DNA of 7,038 nt from positions 1 through 7,038 of the forward strand of contig JAQSDS010000064.1 in NCBI GenBank assembly GCA_029946045.1, given 5' to 3'. Under the pieces are notes generated by a model. It worked only from the letters and a program-made list of their open reading frames with translations. It was not told the DNA's origin and did not search any database. Shown here piece after piece: positions 6,775 through 7,038 of this stretch (its first letter is position 1; each line of letters starts with the position of its first letter). Made by a program: the position numbers and the translations under genes. This DNA comes from Rhodoferax sp. (GTDB lineage: Bacteria > Pseudomonadota > Gammaproteobacteria > Burkholderiales > Burkholderiaceae_C).

Positions 6775-6846
6775 AAGGCAGGCAGTCCGGGCGGCTGATG
6801 CTTTCTGCTACCCCAGTATGAAGAAGCCACCCGGACTGCCTGCCTT
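6775..6846. repeat. 22-bp inverted repeat (long hairpin) at the ubiX-proximal end of the array
   Basis: Arms 6775-6796 and 6825-6846 are complementary over 22 positions with a single C·A mismatch (6792 with 6829), around a 28-base loop. It is the complete form of the third hairpin of the other units, in which only the inner 12 bp are kept. It lies 45 bp beyond the ubiX stop. No proper T-run follows on the minus strand (only CCTTTG), so it may weaken or protect transcript ends but is not a standard intrinsic terminator. Confidence 0.75.
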
Positions 6847-6891
6847 GCGGGTTTCATAAAGGGGTTTCGGTGATTCGGATCATGGAGGGAC
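6847..6891. other. Short spacer between the array and the ubiX stop codon
   Basis: 45 bp without a gene. It contains a direct repeat GGGTTTC (6849-6855 and 6862-6868). No stem with a T-run and no promoter-like pair of boxes is seen. Confidence 0.4.
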
Positions 6892-7038
6892 TTACAGCCC
6901 ACCCCAGCGCCAAGCATCTGGCTGAGGCAGGTCCAGCAAGTCGAGCACCCGACTCACCGTGTGTCCCACCATCTCGTCGATGGTTTGCGGCCGCTGGTAA
7001 AAGCCCGGTACCGGCGGAAAAATGATGCCACCCATTTC
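6892..7038 (-). CDS. ubiX: UbiX, flavin prenyltransferase, C-terminal 48 codons (partial at its 5' end)
   Basis: The frame enters at 7038 and ends with TAA at 6894-6892. It reads EMGGIIFPPVPGFYQRPQTI followed by DEMVGHTVSRVLDLLDLPQP and ends DAWRWGGL. This is the C-terminal signature of the UbiX/Pad1 family (MGGII.PP.PaFY.rP.ti.d.v.h.v.RvLD). UbiX attaches a dimethylallyl group to FMN to make prenylated FMN, the cofactor of UbiD-type decarboxylases. UbiD is encoded next in the same direction, about 850 bp further on, so the pair are functional partners even though an array separates them. The start and catalytic N-terminal part lie outside the window. Confidence 0.92.
   Translation of the reverse strand, partial: EMGGIIFPPVPGFYQRPQTIDEMVGHTVSRVLDLLDLPQPDAWRWGGL

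Larger units (their letters stand above)
6057..6846. repeat. Tandem array of four compound REP-like repeat units between ubiX and ubiD
   Basis: Four head-to-tail units start at 6057, 6249, 6424 and 6599, each with AGAAGAAGTGGTTCATGG. Every unit reads in order: this leader; (G/C)TGTTGCGCC; a run of the 16-mer CTGTGGGAGCGGCGCC; the closing arm CTCGCCGCGAAT; a run of six or seven C; AACAGCCTTC; a second palindrome GGCCCGAGGGCGGGCC followed by TCCCACA; AAAGGCAGGCA; and a third hairpin around TGATGATTTCTGCTACC. The first palindrome is GCGGCG-CCCT-CGCCGC behind TGTGGGA. The second is GGCCCG-AGGG-CGGGCC with TCCCACA behind it, so the same TGTGGGA head is in opposite orientation. A short GTGG-type head next to a GC-rich palindrome, paired in opposite orientations, is the layout of REP sequences and BIMEs moved by RAYT (TnpA_REP) transposases. 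No transposase lies in the window. The array is non-coding: its 16-mer is not a multiple of three and unit lengths vary. Confidence 0.92.
6599..6846 (+). repeat. Repeat unit 4 (expanded, six 16-mers, long terminal hairpin)
   Basis: The longest unit. 16-mers lie at 6627-6642 (variant CTGTGGGTGTTGCGCC), 6643-6658, 6659-6674, 6675-6690, 6691-6706 (TTG variant) and 6707-6722. The closing arm starts at 6723. It carries GAATA plus six C, like unit 3. Its third hairpin keeps a much longer right arm than units 1-3, ending at 6846. Confidence 0.9.

Noticed and set aside
6057..6846. CRISPR array
   Set aside because: The repeats are 175-240 bp with near-identical content throughout; there are no short direct repeats separated by unique spacers of constant length and no cas genes.
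6057..6846. Insertion sequence
   Set aside because: No transposase frame, no matching terminal inverted repeats at the array ends and no target-site duplication are visible. A REP/MITE-like non-autonomous repeat fits better.
6055..6917. Several overlapping open frames through the array on both strands (products rich in PLPQGAAPTG or CGSGALWERR)
   Set aside because: The 16-bp sub-repeat shifts frame with each copy, unit lengths vary by non-multiples of three, and every frame gives similar low-complexity output. One also runs into the real ubiX end in the wrong frame. They are translated non-coding repeats.

Overview
The window looks like chromosomal DNA of a GC-rich betaproteobacterium, most likely Burkholderiales/Comamonadaceae (Rhodoferax- or Polaromonas-like). 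The grounds are the close UbiD and UbiX sequences, a DUF2189-type membrane protein, high third-position G+C and the style of the two-component proteins. The genus is an inference; no rRNA or other marker gene is present.

Left part (1-3545, all minus strand): a compact four-gene signalling cluster read leftwards. In transcription order it is (i) a 212-aa protein with an N-terminal MerR/excisionase-type helix-turn-helix and a C-terminal receiver domain, (ii) a 120-aa stand-alone receiver, (iii) a 709-aa membrane histidine kinase (periplasmic PDC/Cache-like sensor, PAS, HisKA, HATPase_c), and (iv) the first 120 codons of a membrane protein with a four-helix-bundle chemoreceptor-like sensor region that runs off the window. 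Gaps are 9 and 44 bp and the last pair overlaps by one base (TGATG), so one operon is likely. A promoter with a perfect TATAAT lies about 70 bp upstream of the first gene, in an AT-rich divergent intergenic region.

Middle (3730-4533, plus strand): a six-helix integral membrane protein of the DUF2189 family. Its start is uncertain: a proline-rich 27-residue extension has no ribosome-binding site, whereas Met28 has a good one. It converges on ubiD with only 21 bp between stop codons.

Right part (4555-7038, minus strand): ubiD, the prenylated-FMN-dependent 3-octaprenyl-4-hydroxybenzoate decarboxylase of ubiquinone synthesis, and at the window edge the last 48 codons of ubiX, the flavin prenyltransferase that makes UbiD's cofactor. 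The two would form a natural operon, but about 850 bp separate them. Nearly all of that is a structured non-coding repeat array (6057-6846) of four 175-240 bp units. Each unit holds a REP-like palindrome, a second REP-like palindrome in opposite orientation, and a third, longer hairpin. A 16-bp sub-repeat built from one arm of the first palindrome varies in number between units (3, 2, 2, 6). Substitutions in the third hairpin are compensated across its stem. The long open frames through this array are compositional artefacts. The array is the least ordinary part of the window.
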